Counted from the first letter of the stretch, positions 16,053-23,927 are shown. The stretch: 37,604 nt of DNA from Nocardia aobensis NBRC 100429 (GCF_000308375.1 NZ_BAFQ01000208.1:1-37604); one strand, 5' to 3'. Made by a program: numbers and translations. The notes: generated from the sequence alone by a model not told the origin.

Positions 16053-16799
16053 ATGGGTTACGATGCCCACTTCCGCGTGTGGCGCGGTGACGACGACAAG
16101 GGCGAACTGCAGGACTACACCGTGGAGGTCAACGAGGGCGAGGTCGTCCTCGACATCATTCACCGGTTGCAGGCCACCCAGGCTCCGGATCTGGCGGTGC
16201 GCTGGAACTGCAAGGCCGGTAAGTGCGGTTCCTGTTCGGCGGAGGTGAACGGCCGCCCGCGCCTGCTGTGTATGACCCGAATGTCGACCTTCACCGCCGA
16301 CGAGGTGGTGACGGTGACGCCGATGCGCACCTTCCCGGTGATCCGCGACCTCGTCACCGATGTCTCGTTCAACTACCAGAAGGCCAGGGAGATACCGTCT
16401 TTCACGCCGCCGGCCGATCTGAAGCCCGGCGACTACCGGATGCAGCAGCGCGATGTGGAACGTTCGCAGGAGTTCCGCAAGTGCATCGAATGTTTCCTGT
16501 GCCAGAACACCTGTCACGTCGTGCGCGACCACGAGGACAACAAGAACGCCTTCGCGGGGCCGCGGTATCTGATGCGAGTGGCCGAGTTGGAGATGCATCC
16601 ACTCGATGTGGCCGACCGGCGCGAGATGGCGCAGGAGGAGTTCGGGCTCGGCTACTGCAACATCACCAAGTGCTGCACCGAGGTGTGCCCGGAACACATC
16701 AAGATCACCGACAATGCCCTCATTCCGATGAAGGAAAGGGTGGTGGATCGCAAATACGACCCCATCGTCTGGTTGGGTAACAAATTGTTCCGGCGATAA
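16053..16799 (+). CDS. sdhB: Succinate dehydrogenase iron-sulfur subunit
   Basis: A 248-residue iron-sulfur protein that passes electrons from the SdhA flavin to the membrane anchor. The plant-type [2Fe-2S] ligands are Cys53, Cys58, Cys61 and Cys73 (CKAGKCGSC and LLC). The C-terminal half carries KCIECFLCQNTC and YCNITKCCTEVCPE for the [4Fe-4S] and [3Fe-4S] clusters. The ATG lies two bases after the sdhA stop, with AAAGGGGATGAG inside the sdhA end as its ribosome-binding site. The operon ends here: a 16-bp hairpin follows within five bases of the stop. Confidence 0.95.
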   Translation: MGYDAHFRVWRGDDDKGELQDYTVEVNEGEVVLDIIHRLQATQAPDLAVRWNCKAGKCGSCSAEVNGRPRLLCMTRMSTFTADEVVTVTPMRTFPVIRDLVTDVSFNYQKAREIPSFTPPADLKPGDYRMQQRDVERSQEFRKCIECFLCQNTCHVVRDHEDNKNAFAGPRYLMRVAELEMHPLDVADRREMAQEEFGLGYCNITKCCTEVCPEHIKITDNALIPMKERVVDRKYDPIVWLGNKLFRR

Positions 16800-16803
16800 T
16801 TCG

Positions 16804-16844
16804 ACGGCGGAATCGGCGACGATATTCATCGCTGATTCCGCCGT
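16804..16844 (+). terminator. Intrinsic terminator of the sdh operon
   Basis: A 16-bp stem (16804-16819 with 16829-16844, one G-T pair) encloses a 9-base loop and is followed by TGATTTCGTCCGTTTC. It begins four bases after the sdhB stop. Confidence 0.85.
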
Positions 16845-16876
16845 TGATTTCGTCCGTTTCGAATAAGGGAAATCAG

Positions 16877-16904
16877 GTAGCCGGTCGGTTCGCCGACCGG
16901 CTAC
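16877..16904 (-). terminator. 12-bp hairpin with TTCG loop, terminator of the small membrane protein gene
   Basis: GTAGCCGGTCGG and CCGACCGGCTAC pair perfectly around TTCG, one of the most stable tetraloops. The TAG stop of the minus-strand membrane protein lies in the stem. It may also back up the sdh terminator on the plus strand. Confidence 0.8.
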
Positions 16905-17098
16905 AGCATTGTCACGACCCCGATCGCGACCACCGCGACCAGTGCTCCTACCAGCAGCGACGAGAGCATGGCCCCGGTCAGTACGTAAACCCCGACGGCC
17001 GATACCACGAACAACATTCCGACGATCAGATGTTCGACCCAATCACCCGGAAGCAGTTTGCGGTACCGAGGTGGGGTATTTCTCAGCCCGCGATCCAT
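16901..17098 (-). CDS. Small two-helix membrane protein
   Basis: A 65-residue protein of unknown function. After about 22 polar residues (MDRGLRNTPPRYRKLLPGDW) come two hydrophobic helices, about 24-44 (LIVGMLFVVSAVGVYVLTGAM) and 46-65 (LSSLLVGALVAVVAIGVVTML), joined by a very short turn. The stop sits in a stable hairpin, which supports it as a true gene end. No Shine-Dalgarno is seen before the ATG at 17098-17096, so translation may be leaderless. It could be an accessory subunit of a membrane complex; closeness to sdh is suggestive only. Confidence 0.6.
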   Translation of the reverse strand: MDRGLRNTPPRYRKLLPGDWVEHLIVGMLFVVSAVGVYVLTGAMLSSLLVGALVAVVAIGVVTML

Positions 17099-17434
17099 GT
17101 AGTTTTGATTACCCGATCACGTCCGGGGTAAACATACGTTCGTTGCGAAACGGGTGCGGTTTCGTGATCTGCGGGCAAATATTCGGGGCGCGGATTCGGG
17201 GGCGCGGCGCTGGGGCATGCCCGACGTGTTCGCAGGTAGCGAGGCTCGAGCGGATGCGAAAAGTCCTTTTCTCCCAAGCTGTTTCAGTGCTGACGATTCG
17301 CTGGGAATCGGACGGGATCGGCGATTCCGCCCCGCGCAGCGCCGATCTGATGGATGCTGGGAGTGTGCTCGCAGCGGGCCCCCGGAGTCGGTTCGCCGGG
17401 CACAGTCGGGTATCGCATGCAGGAACGAGGAGTC
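17099..17434. other. Intergenic region with no supported gene
   Basis: About 336 bases between the divergent membrane protein gene and the micro-ORF cluster. The first 60 bases are AT-rich for this genome and should hold divergent promoters. Several open frames cross the region, but none has a ribosome-binding site or protein-like sequence. Confidence 0.5.
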
Positions 17435-17575
17435 ATGGCTGTTCATGTCATCGGGTCGTCGTTGATGACCAGCGAACTTTCGTCCGCTTCGACCGGCCGC
17501 GCCGCGACCGGACCACAGGATCCACCAGCTCCACCGCGCCGCCGGTTCGCGGCGGGGGTGTCCGAATGCAACTGA
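17435..17575 (+). CDS. Micro-ORF 1 of a three-gene cluster
   Basis: A 46-residue frame starting MAVHVIGSSLMTSELSS and ending in a Pro/Arg-rich tail. AGGAACGAGGAG stands just before the ATG. It overlaps the next ORF by 10 bases. No family is recognised. Its main support is the ribosome-binding site and the overlapping arrangement; the low-complexity tail weakens the case. Confidence 0.4.
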   Translation: MAVHVIGSSLMTSELSSASTGRAATGPQDPPAPPRRRFAAGVSECN

Positions 17576-17769
17576 CGAATCTGCACATGCCGGTCGCCGG
17601 GCTGCTGCGCTGCGGCGCCGATCCGGGCATCATGACCGTCGAACAAGCCCATGCCGCAATGCAATTGCACCTCGACTGCACCGTCGATACGTGCGTGGTC
17701 AGGCGGCGGGCGCGGGCGGTGCTGGTCGAACAGGGCCGCTGCGTCCTCGACGATCGGGCCATCCCGTGA
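17566..17769 (+). CDS. Small protein, micro-ORF 2 of the cluster
   Basis: A 67-residue protein (MQLTNLHMPVAGLLRCG, DPGIMTVEQAHAAMQLH, CTVDTCVVRRRARAVLVEQG) that reads like a folded, conserved small protein. It has three cysteines and a helical middle with an Arg-rich helix. I believe similar short proteins exist in Nocardia and Rhodococcus but cannot verify this. The ATG at 17566 lies 10 bases before the upstream ORF's stop, after GGGGGTG. The stop overlaps the next start as GTGA, so translation is probably coupled. The same frame stays open far upstream, but that extension has no protein-like features. Confidence 0.6.
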   Translation: MQLTNLHMPVAGLLRCGADPGIMTVEQAHAAMQLHLDCTVDTCVVRRRARAVLVEQGRCVLDDRAIP

Positions 17770-18017
17770 CCGCGTTCGCCGGGGGAGGCGCCCGGCATGC
17801 CGCCCACCGACACGCACGGCACCGGGTCGGTGGTGGATACCGCGCGACCGGCCGGCTACCGGAGACCCGGCCGCTACCCGTCGTCGGCGCGCACCGCCCA
17901 CGCCATGCGCGACGCAGCGGACCGGATCTGTACGACCGCATCGTTCTCGCGATTGCCGGTTGGCTGCTGGCGATCCGGATCGCCTTCGTCGGAGACCATG
18001 TGATCGACGAGGTCTGA
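17766..18017 (+). CDS. Small Arg/His-rich protein with one hydrophobic segment, micro-ORF 3
   Basis: An 83-residue frame beginning at the GTG that overlaps the previous stop (GTGA). The first 50 residues are rich in Arg, His and Gly. The last 30 (DLYDRIVLAIAGWLLAIRIAF...) contain a plausible membrane or amphipathic helix near the C-terminus. A perfect 10-bp terminator hairpin starts seven bases after the stop, which supports this as the end of a transcription unit. No family is recognised. A competing frame from the ATG at 17797 looks less protein-like. Confidence 0.5.
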   Translation: MTAFAGGGARHAAHRHARHRVGGGYRATGRLPETRPLPVVGAHRPRHARRSGPDLYDRIVLAIAGWLLAIRIAFVGDHVIDEV

Positions 18018-18023
18018 TGGCGC

Positions 18024-18054
18024 GCGCCGGACGCTCGGGGATGACGTCCGGCGC
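18024..18054 (+). terminator. Perfect 10-bp hairpin ending the micro-ORF cluster
   Basis: GCGCCGGACG and CGTCCGGCGC pair perfectly around an 11-base loop, seven bases after the stop at 18017. There is no U tract. Confidence 0.65.
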
Positions 18055-18093
18055 CTCCGGGCGCGCCGTCGCCCGGCCCTGAAGAGACGGGGG

Positions 18094-18121
18094 TTGCGGG
18101 TCGCGCCGATCCACCTATTCT
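18094..18121 (+). promoter_or_regulatory. Candidate promoter for the repeat-tailed membrane protein
   Basis: TTGCGG at 18094-18099 and TATTCT at 18116-18121 are separated by 16 bases, 57 bases before the ATG and just after the upstream terminator. Both boxes match the sigma-A consensus at four of six positions. Confidence 0.45.
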
Positions 18122-18178
18122 TCTCGGTAACGGGCGGGGTCCGCGTGTCCAGGTTCCTGCACGACCGAGAGGAACCAC

Positions 18179-19042
18179 ATGGCCCGCAACCAGTACGCGG
18201 ACGAACGCTGGCCCGAGGTCCCCGAGGAGGAGTACTGGGCCGACGAGCCGGTCCCCGCGGACGACCGCTGGGATCCGCCACCGCCGCGACGGGCCGCCAA
18301 TCCCCGAGTCGCCGAACCGTCCGACGATCGGTGGGAAACCACACCGAACCGGCGCCGGCCGACGGCCGAAGCCGAGGACGACCGCTGGGACAGCGCACCC
18401 AATCGCCGGCGCACCGGCCGACTGCGGGTCGAGGTGCCGCCGATCGTCAATCCGTACGCGATCGTGGCGCTGGTGGCCGCTCTGCTCGGATTGTTCCCGG
18501 TGGCAATAGTATTCGGGCTGATCGCCTTCAGCCATCCGCGCGGGCGGGTGATGGCGATGTCGGCCCTGTTGCTCGGCCTGGCCGAGGTGTTGGTTCTCGC
18601 TGCGGCGCTGGTGCTTTCGGGCGTCACCCTGCCGCACACCACGCTGGGCACGGTTCCCGCCGCACTCAGCACCGACACCGTCACCTCGAATACCGCGACC
18701 TCCCGCACCGTCGCACCGTCGACGGTGATGACACCTCCGCCCACCCCACCGGCCACCACCACGGCCGCTCCCGCCGGGCCCGTCTCGGCGGCCAAGGGAG
18801 AGGTGTGCACGCAGGCCCAGGCCGGATTGATCGGGTCCGCGAGCGACGGCGCCACCCTGCTGTGCCTGCACGGCAGCAGCGGCTATCGCTGGACCGGGCC
18901 GTACTCGGTGTCGACCGCGGTGTACGAGGGCGGCGCGAAATGCGATCCCGGTCTGGACAAGACGGCCCGCACCCCGGACGGGCACGCACTCGTCTGCGAA
19001 GGACAGGGACGCAGCAGTATCTGGTCGCTGTGGGTGGAATAG
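18179..19042 (+). CDS. DUF4190-like membrane protein with repeated acidic tail
   Basis: A 287-residue protein of unknown function. Residues 1-80 are disordered and contain a repeated motif: DDRWDPPP, then DDRWETTPNRRR, then DDRWDSAPNRRR. Two membrane helices follow at about 96-118 (YAIVALVAALLGLFPVAIVFGLI) and about 126-148 (MSALLLGLAEVLVLAAALVL), the DUF4190-type arrangement. A Thr/Pro/Ala-rich linker (about 150-202) leads to a small extracellular C-terminal domain with three cysteines (VCTQAQAG, LLCLHG, KCDPG, LVCEG). The start is an ATG after GAGAGGAACCAC. The C-terminal domain may bind a wall or surface ligand; that is a guess. The stop lies in a tandem repeat. Confidence 0.85.
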   Translation: MARNQYADERWPEVPEEEYWADEPVPADDRWDPPPPRRAANPRVAEPSDDRWETTPNRRRPTAEAEDDRWDSAPNRRRTGRLRVEVPPIVNPYAIVALVAALLGLFPVAIVFGLIAFSHPRGRVMAMSALLLGLAEVLVLAAALVLSGVTLPHTTLGTVPAALSTDTVTSNTATSRTVAPSTVMTPPPTPPATTTAAPAGPVSAAKGEVCTQAQAGLIGSASDGATLLCLHGSSGYRWTGPYSVSTAVYEGGAKCDPGLDKTARTPDGHALVCEGQGRSSIWSLWVE

Positions 19043-19100
19043 CGGCTGCCGCCGCGGGGGTCGAATAGCGGCTGCCGCCGCGGGGGGTGGAATAGCGGCG
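19033..19100 (+). repeat. Tandem repeat of 26-27 bases across the stop codon
   Basis: Two full copies and a third partial copy of a unit beginning GAATAGCGGCTGCCGCCGCG start at 19037, 19063 and 19090. The first copy contains the TAG stop of the preceding gene. The third ends after GAATAGCGGC. The unit is GC-rich with a short internal complementarity (GCGGC/GCCGC). Confidence 0.85.
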
Positions 19101-19150
19101 CGTACCGTTCTCTCACAGCGAATGTTCCGAGAGGTACAGGAGGACCGCCA

Positions 19151-19903
19151 ATGGCTGAACGCGTTGCCGTCGTCACCGGCGCGGCACGAGGCATCGGGGC
19201 CGCGATCGCGACCCGGCTGGCTCAGGACGGACTGAAGGTGGGCGTACTCGACCTGGACGCGGCGCACTGCGCCGATACGGTCCAGGCGATCACCGACGCC
19301 GGCGGCCGGGCCGTCGCGCTGGGCGCCGACGTCTCGAACGAGGATTCGGTCGCCGCCGCGGTGACGAAGCTGGCCGACGAGCTCGGACCGCCGACCGTCC
19401 TGGTCAACAATGCCGGCATCCTGCGTGACAATCTGCTGTTCAAGATGAGCGTCGACGACTGGGACGCCGTGATGAACGTGCACCTGCGCGGCGCCTTCCT
19501 CATGAGCCGCGCGGTGCAGAAGTACATGGTCGACGCCAAGTGGGGTCGCATCGTGAACATGTCGAGCAGTTCGGCGCAGGGCAACCGCGGCCAGGTCAAC
19601 TACTCCGCGGCCAAGGCCGGCCTGCAGGGCTTCACCAAGACCCTCGCGCTGGAACTCGGCAAATTCGGCGTCACGGCCAATGCCATCGCGCCCGGCTTCA
19701 TCGTCACCGATATGACCGCCGCGACCGCCGAGCGGGTGGGCGTGCCGTTCGAGGACTTCCAGAAGGCGGCCGCCGCCCAGATCCCGGTGCAGCGGGTGGG
19801 CCGGCCCGAGGATATCGCGCATACCGCGTCGTTCCTGGTCAGCGAGGGCGCCGGCTTCGTCTCCGGACAGGTCGTCTACGTCGCAGGCGGTCCGCTGGAC
19901 TGA
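19151..19903 (+). CDS. FabG-like short-chain dehydrogenase (3-oxoacyl-ACP reductase family)
   Basis: A 250-residue classical SDR that should reduce a 3-oxoacyl thioester or similar ketone with NADPH. The cofactor loop TGAARGIG is at residues 9-16, NNAG near 85-88, and catalytic Ser (NMSSSSAQ), Tyr and Lys (YSAAKAG) follow. The ending IAHTASFLVSEGAGFVSGQVVYVAGG is typical FabG. The ATG follows a strong CAGGAGG. It stands 44 bases before the ABC importer genes on the same strand, but no shared pathway is evident. Whether it acts in fatty acid synthesis or on another alcohol or ketone cannot be told. Confidence 0.88.
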   Translation: MAERVAVVTGAARGIGAAIATRLAQDGLKVGVLDLDAAHCADTVQAITDAGGRAVALGADVSNEDSVAAAVTKLADELGPPTVLVNNAGILRDNLLFKMSVDDWDAVMNVHLRGAFLMSRAVQKYMVDAKWGRIVNMSSSSAQGNRGQVNYSAAKAGLQGFTKTLALELGKFGVTANAIAPGFIVTDMTAATAERVGVPFEDFQKAAAAQIPVQRVGRPEDIAHTASFLVSEGAGFVSGQVVYVAGGPLD

Positions 19904-19947
19904 GCGAGCCCGACGCCGGTATCGGGTGCCCGGTAGCGTCACCTGCT

Positions 19948-20814
19948 GTGAACCGACGAGCGGTTCGTCGTGCCGTGACGAGTTGGGTGCTGCTGGCGCC
20001 GAGCCTGTTCGGGATCGGGGTCTTCCTGATCCTGCCGATCGTGCTGGTCGGCTGGCTCAGCCTGCACAGCTGGAATCTGCTCGGGCCCATGGAATTCGTG
20101 GGCCTGCGCAATTGGCGCTCGGTGCTGTCCGATGGCGCATTCGGCCGTTCGCTGCTGGTGACGGGTGCGCTCACCCTGCTCGTGGTGCCGCTGCAGACCG
20201 TCCTCGGATTCGCGGTGGCCGCGCTGCTGGTGCGCCGGCGTGCCGGTGGTGTGTTCCGGGTGCTGTTCGCACTGCCCTGGATGTGCGCGCCGGTGGCGGT
20301 CGGCGTGATCTGGCGCTGGTTGTTCGCACCCACCGACGGTGCGCTCAACGCCCTGCTGGGCCGGCGGATCGAATGGCTGGCCGATCCGGCGCTGGCCCTG
20401 CCTTCGGTTGCGGCGGTGAGCATCTGGTCGAACGTGGGCTATGTGGCCCTGTTCTTCGTCGCGGGGCTGCGGGCGATCCCGCCGGAGATCCACGAGGCGG
20501 GGGCGCTGGACGGGGCCACCGGCTGGCGGCGGATTCGCTGGCTGACACTGCCGCTGCTGCGCCCCACCCTCTTCTTCGTCCTGGTCACCGGGACCATCAC
20601 CGCGTTCCAGACCTTCGACACGGTCTACGCGCTGACCAAGGGCGGGCCGGCCGATCGCACGAATGTGGTGGCGATGCAGATCTTCTCGGAAGCGTTCGAC
20701 GCGGCGCGGCCCGGCCGGGCGGCGGTCATGGCGATCGTGGTGTGCGTGATCATGCTGGCGATCACCGTGCTCCAGCACCGCTACTTCCGCACCAGGACCA
20801 GCTATGAATTCTGA
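19948..20814 (+). CDS. Sugar-type ABC importer permease (MalF/UgpA-like)
   Basis: A 288-residue inner-membrane permease. Six hydrophobic segments are visible, starting WVLLAPSLFGIGVFLILPIVLVGW. The EAA loop that contacts the ATPase is HEAGALDGATGWRRIRWLTLPLLRP near residues 180-205. The GTG at 19948 is the best start in frame, but its ribosome-binding site is weak. The end overlaps the next permease gene by 11 bases. With the second permease and the binding protein it forms a carbohydrate-uptake-1 type importer, probably for a sugar, polyol or glycerol-phosphate-like solute. Confidence 0.9.
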   Translation: MNRRAVRRAVTSWVLLAPSLFGIGVFLILPIVLVGWLSLHSWNLLGPMEFVGLRNWRSVLSDGAFGRSLLVTGALTLLVVPLQTVLGFAVAALLVRRRAGGVFRVLFALPWMCAPVAVGVIWRWLFAPTDGALNALLGRRIEWLADPALALPSVAAVSIWSNVGYVALFFVAGLRAIPPEIHEAGALDGATGWRRIRWLTLPLLRPTLFFVLVTGTITAFQTFDTVYALTKGGPADRTNVVAMQIFSEAFDAARPGRAAVMAIVVCVIMLAITVLQHRYFRTRTSYEF

Positions 20815-21643
20815 TGTCCGGCACCGGTCTTCGGCAGCTGTGCGATCGGTCGCCGCATACCTGCTGCTGCTCGCGGGCGCGCTGTGTACGGTGGCGCCGC
20901 TGGTGCTGGGCACGTTCACGGCCGTGAAGACACCGGGGCAGTTCGCCACGGAATCCCCGCTCGCACTCCCGGATCCGACGACCTGGGACAACTTCCGCGC
21001 CGCGTTCGAGCACGGGTTCGGCCGCGCGGTGCTGGTGACGGCGTTGATGACCGCGTTCATCACCGCCGGGCAGCTGATCACCTCGATCGCCGCCGCATAC
21101 GCGTTCGGGTGCACCGAGTTTCGCGGCCGCGATCTGCTGTTCTGGATCTATCTGGCGACCATGATGGTGCCGCCGATCGTCACGTTGATTCCGCTGTATC
21201 TGATGTTCGCGCACCTGGGATGGCTGAACACCTTCTGGGCGCTGGTGCTGCCGTTCGTCTTCGGCTCGCCGTACGCGATTTTCCTGCTGCGCCAATACTT
21301 CCGGGGCATACCGCGCGAGTTGATCGGGGCGGCGCGGCTGGACGGCGCGAACACCCTCGATGTGATCGTGCACGTCGTGGTGCCGATGAGCCGTCCGATT
21401 CTGGCGACACTCGCGGTGATCACCGTGGTGACCCAGTGGAACAGCTTCCTGTGGCCGCTGGTCGCCGGCTCGGGCCGCTGGCAGGTGCTCACGGTGGCGA
21501 CCGCGGATCTGCAGACCCGCTACAACGAGCAGTGGACGCTGGTGATGGCGGCGACGACGCTGGCGATCGTGCCGCTGCTGGTGCTGTTCGTGGTGTTCCA
21601 GCGGCAGGTGCTGCGTTCCATCGCATGGACGGGCCTGAAATGA
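20804..21643 (+). CDS. Sugar-type ABC importer permease (MalG/UgpE-like)
   Basis: A 279-residue permease with six membrane segments and the EAA motif ELIGAARLDGANTLDVIVHVVVP near residues 166-188. It pairs with the preceding MalF-like subunit. The ATG at 20804 lies inside the end of that gene, and the stop overlaps the next start as ATGA. The three genes are thus tightly coupled. TQWNSFLWPL near 210 is typical of the family. Confidence 0.91.
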   Translation: MNSDVRHRSSAAVRSVAAYLLLLAGALCTVAPLVLGTFTAVKTPGQFATESPLALPDPTTWDNFRAAFEHGFGRAVLVTALMTAFITAGQLITSIAAAYAFGCTEFRGRDLLFWIYLATMMVPPIVTLIPLYLMFAHLGWLNTFWALVLPFVFGSPYAIFLLRQYFRGIPRELIGAARLDGANTLDVIVHVVVPMSRPILATLAVITVVTQWNSFLWPLVAGSGRWQVLTVATADLQTRYNEQWTLVMAATTLAIVPLLVLFVVFQRQVLRSIAWTGLK

Positions 21644-22920
21644 GAGCCGTGAAGACCTCGACGCTGAACGTGTTCGCCGTCGTGCTCGGCGTGGTCCTGC
21701 TGGTGACCGCGGCGCTGTGGCTCGGCCACGACGACGAGGGCGGCGCGGGTCGCACGGTGATCCGGCTGCGGATCTGGGATGCGAGTTTCGTACCGGCCTA
21801 TCGCGCCGCACTCGACGAATTCCAGCGAGCCGAACCGGATGTCGAGGTCCGGATCACGGTGGTGCCGTGGGCGTCCTATCAGCAGAAATTGCGCCTCGAC
21901 GTGGCGGGCGGCACGGTGGACGACCTGTTCTGGACGAATCTGTACACCGATTACGCCGATGCCGGGCGGCTGGCCGATATCGGCGCGATGCTTGGACCCG
22001 AGGCGGTGCGGCAGTGGGATCCGGGCGCGGTGGAGCAGTACACCCGCCACGGAAAGCTCTGGGCGGTACCGCAATTCGTGGACGGCGGTACGGCGGTCTA
22101 CTACAACCGCGACCTGCTGACCGCGGCCGGAATCGACCCCGCGGAGCTCGCCCGCGCGACCTGGAATCCGCACGGACCGGATTCCTTCGAGCCGCTGCTG
22201 CGCCGGATCACCGCTGCCGCGCCGTGGGCTTACAACGCCGCCAACGATTTCCAGTCGCTGTCGCTGCCGTATCTGGGATCGGCGGGCGGGCGATTCCAGG
22301 ACGGGGATCGGTACGTCTTCGACAGTCCACAGGGTGTGGATGCCTTCGGGTATCTCGTCGGACTGGTTCGGGCAGGGCTCACCCCGCCGGCGGCCGATAC
22401 CCGCAGCGGCAGTGATTTCGCGAAGAACGCCTTCCTGCAGGGCAAGCTGGCGTTGTTCCAATCCGGGAGTTTCACGCTCGCGCAGATCGCGCAGCAGGCG
22501 CGCTTCGGCTGGGGGATCGCGATGATTCCGGCCGGGCCCGCGGGGCGGGTGAGCACCGACAATGCGATCGGCATCGCCGCGGGCGCCCACACCGCCCATC
22601 CCGATGCGGTGCGGCGCGTGCTGACCTGGCTCGGCAGCGCCGCCGGCAACCGCTATCTGGCGGCCGGTGGGCAGACCATACCGGCGGTGGTGGCGGATCA
22701 GCATCTGTACCGGGACTATTGGGCGGCGCGAGGGATCGACGTGTCCCCGTTCTTCGATGTGCTGAAGGGGCCGCGGATCGCGTCGGGCGGCGGGCCGGGA
22801 TTCGCGGCCGCGCTGCAGGCGATCGACCCGATCTTCGACGAGATGTTCCTCGGCCGCGTCCCGGTGCCCGAGGCATTGCGTCGCGCCCAGGCCGCCGCGC
22901 AGGCGACGGCGCAGCGCTGA
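21640..22920 (+). CDS. Membrane-anchored extracellular solute-binding protein (sugar ABC importer)
   Basis: A 426-residue family-1-type binding protein: IRLRIWDASFVPAYRAALDEFQRAEPDVEV and VPQFVDGGTAVYYNRDLL near residue 150 are the hallmark segments. Residues 6-29 (STLNVFAVVLGVVLLVTAALWLG) form one hydrophobic helix. No lipobox cysteine follows; the next residues are HDDEGGAGR. The protein therefore appears to be held by an uncleaved N-terminal anchor rather than as a lipoprotein. The ATG overlaps the permease stop as ATGA. No ATPase gene is present nearby, so a shared ATPase such as MsiK is likely. The stop is only five bases from the convergent glycosylase gene. The ligand is unknown. Confidence 0.88.
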   Translation: MRAVKTSTLNVFAVVLGVVLLVTAALWLGHDDEGGAGRTVIRLRIWDASFVPAYRAALDEFQRAEPDVEVRITVVPWASYQQKLRLDVAGGTVDDLFWTNLYTDYADAGRLADIGAMLGPEAVRQWDPGAVEQYTRHGKLWAVPQFVDGGTAVYYNRDLLTAAGIDPAELARATWNPHGPDSFEPLLRRITAAAPWAYNAANDFQSLSLPYLGSAGGRFQDGDRYVFDSPQGVDAFGYLVGLVRAGLTPPAADTRSGSDFAKNAFLQGKLALFQSGSFTLAQIAQQARFGWGIAMIPAGPAGRVSTDNAIGIAAGAHTAHPDAVRRVLTWLGSAAGNRYLAAGGQTIPAVVADQHLYRDYWAARGIDVSPFFDVLKGPRIASGGGPGFAAALQAIDPIFDEMFLGRVPVPEALRRAQAAAQATAQR

Positions 22921-22925
22921 TCCGC

Positions 22926-23927
22926 TCAGATCCGGCTGTGGTCGACCAGCGGGGTGCGCGGGCCGAATGCCGGCTTGCGCGCCTGACCGGATATCTCGAG
23001 CAGCCGGATCGCCCGATAGCGGTGCGGGCGTAGCGGTTCGAGATACTCGACCATGCCCTCGTCGTCGAGCGGGCGGCCCAGCAGACTCCAGCCGACGATC
23101 GCGGCCAGATGGAAATCACCGACCGACAGCGCGTCGGCGTCACCGAGGGCCCGCTGCGCGATCTCCGCGGCCGTCCACACCCCGATCCCCGGCACCGCGC
23201 GCAGCCGCTCGGCAGCCTGCTCCGGCGCCATCGTCGCGGCGGCTTCCAGCTTCTCCGCCATCCGCGCGGCGGTGACGATCGTGCGCGAACGCTGCGGATC
23301 GACATTGGCGCGGTGATAGACCCAGGACGGGATATAGCGCCAGGTCTGCGCCGACGGCGGCACCCGCATCGGCGCGGGCGTCGGACCCGGCGCCGGTTCG
23401 CCGTACTGCCACACCAGCTTTCGATACGAACCGCGAGCGGTGACGGTGTGCACCCGCTGCTCGAGCACGGCCGGCACCAGGGCTTCGAAGACCAATCCGG
23501 TGCGGAGCATGTGCAGGCCGGGATGGCGCCGGTGCGCCTCGGCGATGCGGGGATGGTCGGGCGCGAAGCTGTCGAGCTCCTCGTCGACACACAGCATGCG
23601 GGGCAGCTGGTCGAGGAATTCCGGCGCGCCCGGGCCCCAGGCTCGCGCCGCGACCACATCGGTGCCGGCCTGGACGAGGCGGTAGGTCACCGGTCCGCTC
23701 GCCATGCGCGACGCTCGCCAGTGGGCGCCGTCGGGCGTGACGCGATGGCACGGGTCGCCCTGCCCCCGGCGCAGGGGAGCCAGGGTGTCCGCGAGGGCTA
23801 TCGACCGGGAGGTGGTGAGGGTGCGGGCGTGGCCGCGTTCGGTGGCGCCGCGATTCGCCGGCGAGGCGTTCGTGTGCGGGGAACGGTGCCGGGGCGCGGT
23901 CACCCCGGATCTGGGGTCCTCGATCAT
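22926..23927 (-). CDS. AlkA-like DNA-3-methyladenine glycosylase (HhH-GPD superfamily)
   Basis: A 333-residue base-excision repair enzyme expected to remove alkylated bases. The helix-hairpin-helix LRAVPGIGVWTAAEIAQRAL lies near residues 247-266. The conserved catalytic Asp follows in SVGDFHLAAIVGW near 278. Upstream regions include VFEALVPAVLEQRV near 160, the usual first helices of the fold. The N-terminal 80 residues are basic and poorly conserved in appearance. I chose the ATG at 23927-23925 (MIEDPRSG); a later start is possible, and longer frames upstream look like noise. It is convergent with the binding-protein gene and divergent from the 34-residue peptide gene. Confidence 0.82.
   Translation of the reverse strand: MIEDPRSGVTAPRHRSPHTNASPANRGATERGHARTLTTSRSIALADTLAPLRRGQGDPCHRVTPDGAHWRASRMASGPVTYRLVQAGTDVVAARAWGPGAPEFLDQLPRMLCVDEELDSFAPDHPRIAEAHRRHPGLHMLRTGLVFEALVPAVLEQRVHTVTARGSYRKLVWQYGEPAPGPTPAPMRVPPSAQTWRYIPSWVYHRANVDPQRSRTIVTAARMAEKLEAAATMAPEQAAERLRAVPGIGVWTAAEIAQRALGDADALSVGDFHLAAIVGWSLLGRPLDDEGMVEYLEPLRPHRYRAIRLLEISGQARKPAFGPRTPLVDHSRI

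Noticed and set aside
17215..17463. Open frame starting MPDVFAGSEARAD
   Set aside because: No Shine-Dalgarno, low-complexity sequence and overlap with a better-supported start at 17435.
16909..17565. Long open frame upstream of micro-ORF 2
   Set aside because: It has no ribosome-binding site or protein-like content and crosses the intergenic region and an opposing gene; open frames are common by chance at this GC.
19540..19947. Extension of the MalF-like permease into the FabG-like gene
   Set aside because: The frame is antisense-like noise over a clear SDR coding region; the permease sequence begins at the GTG at 19948.
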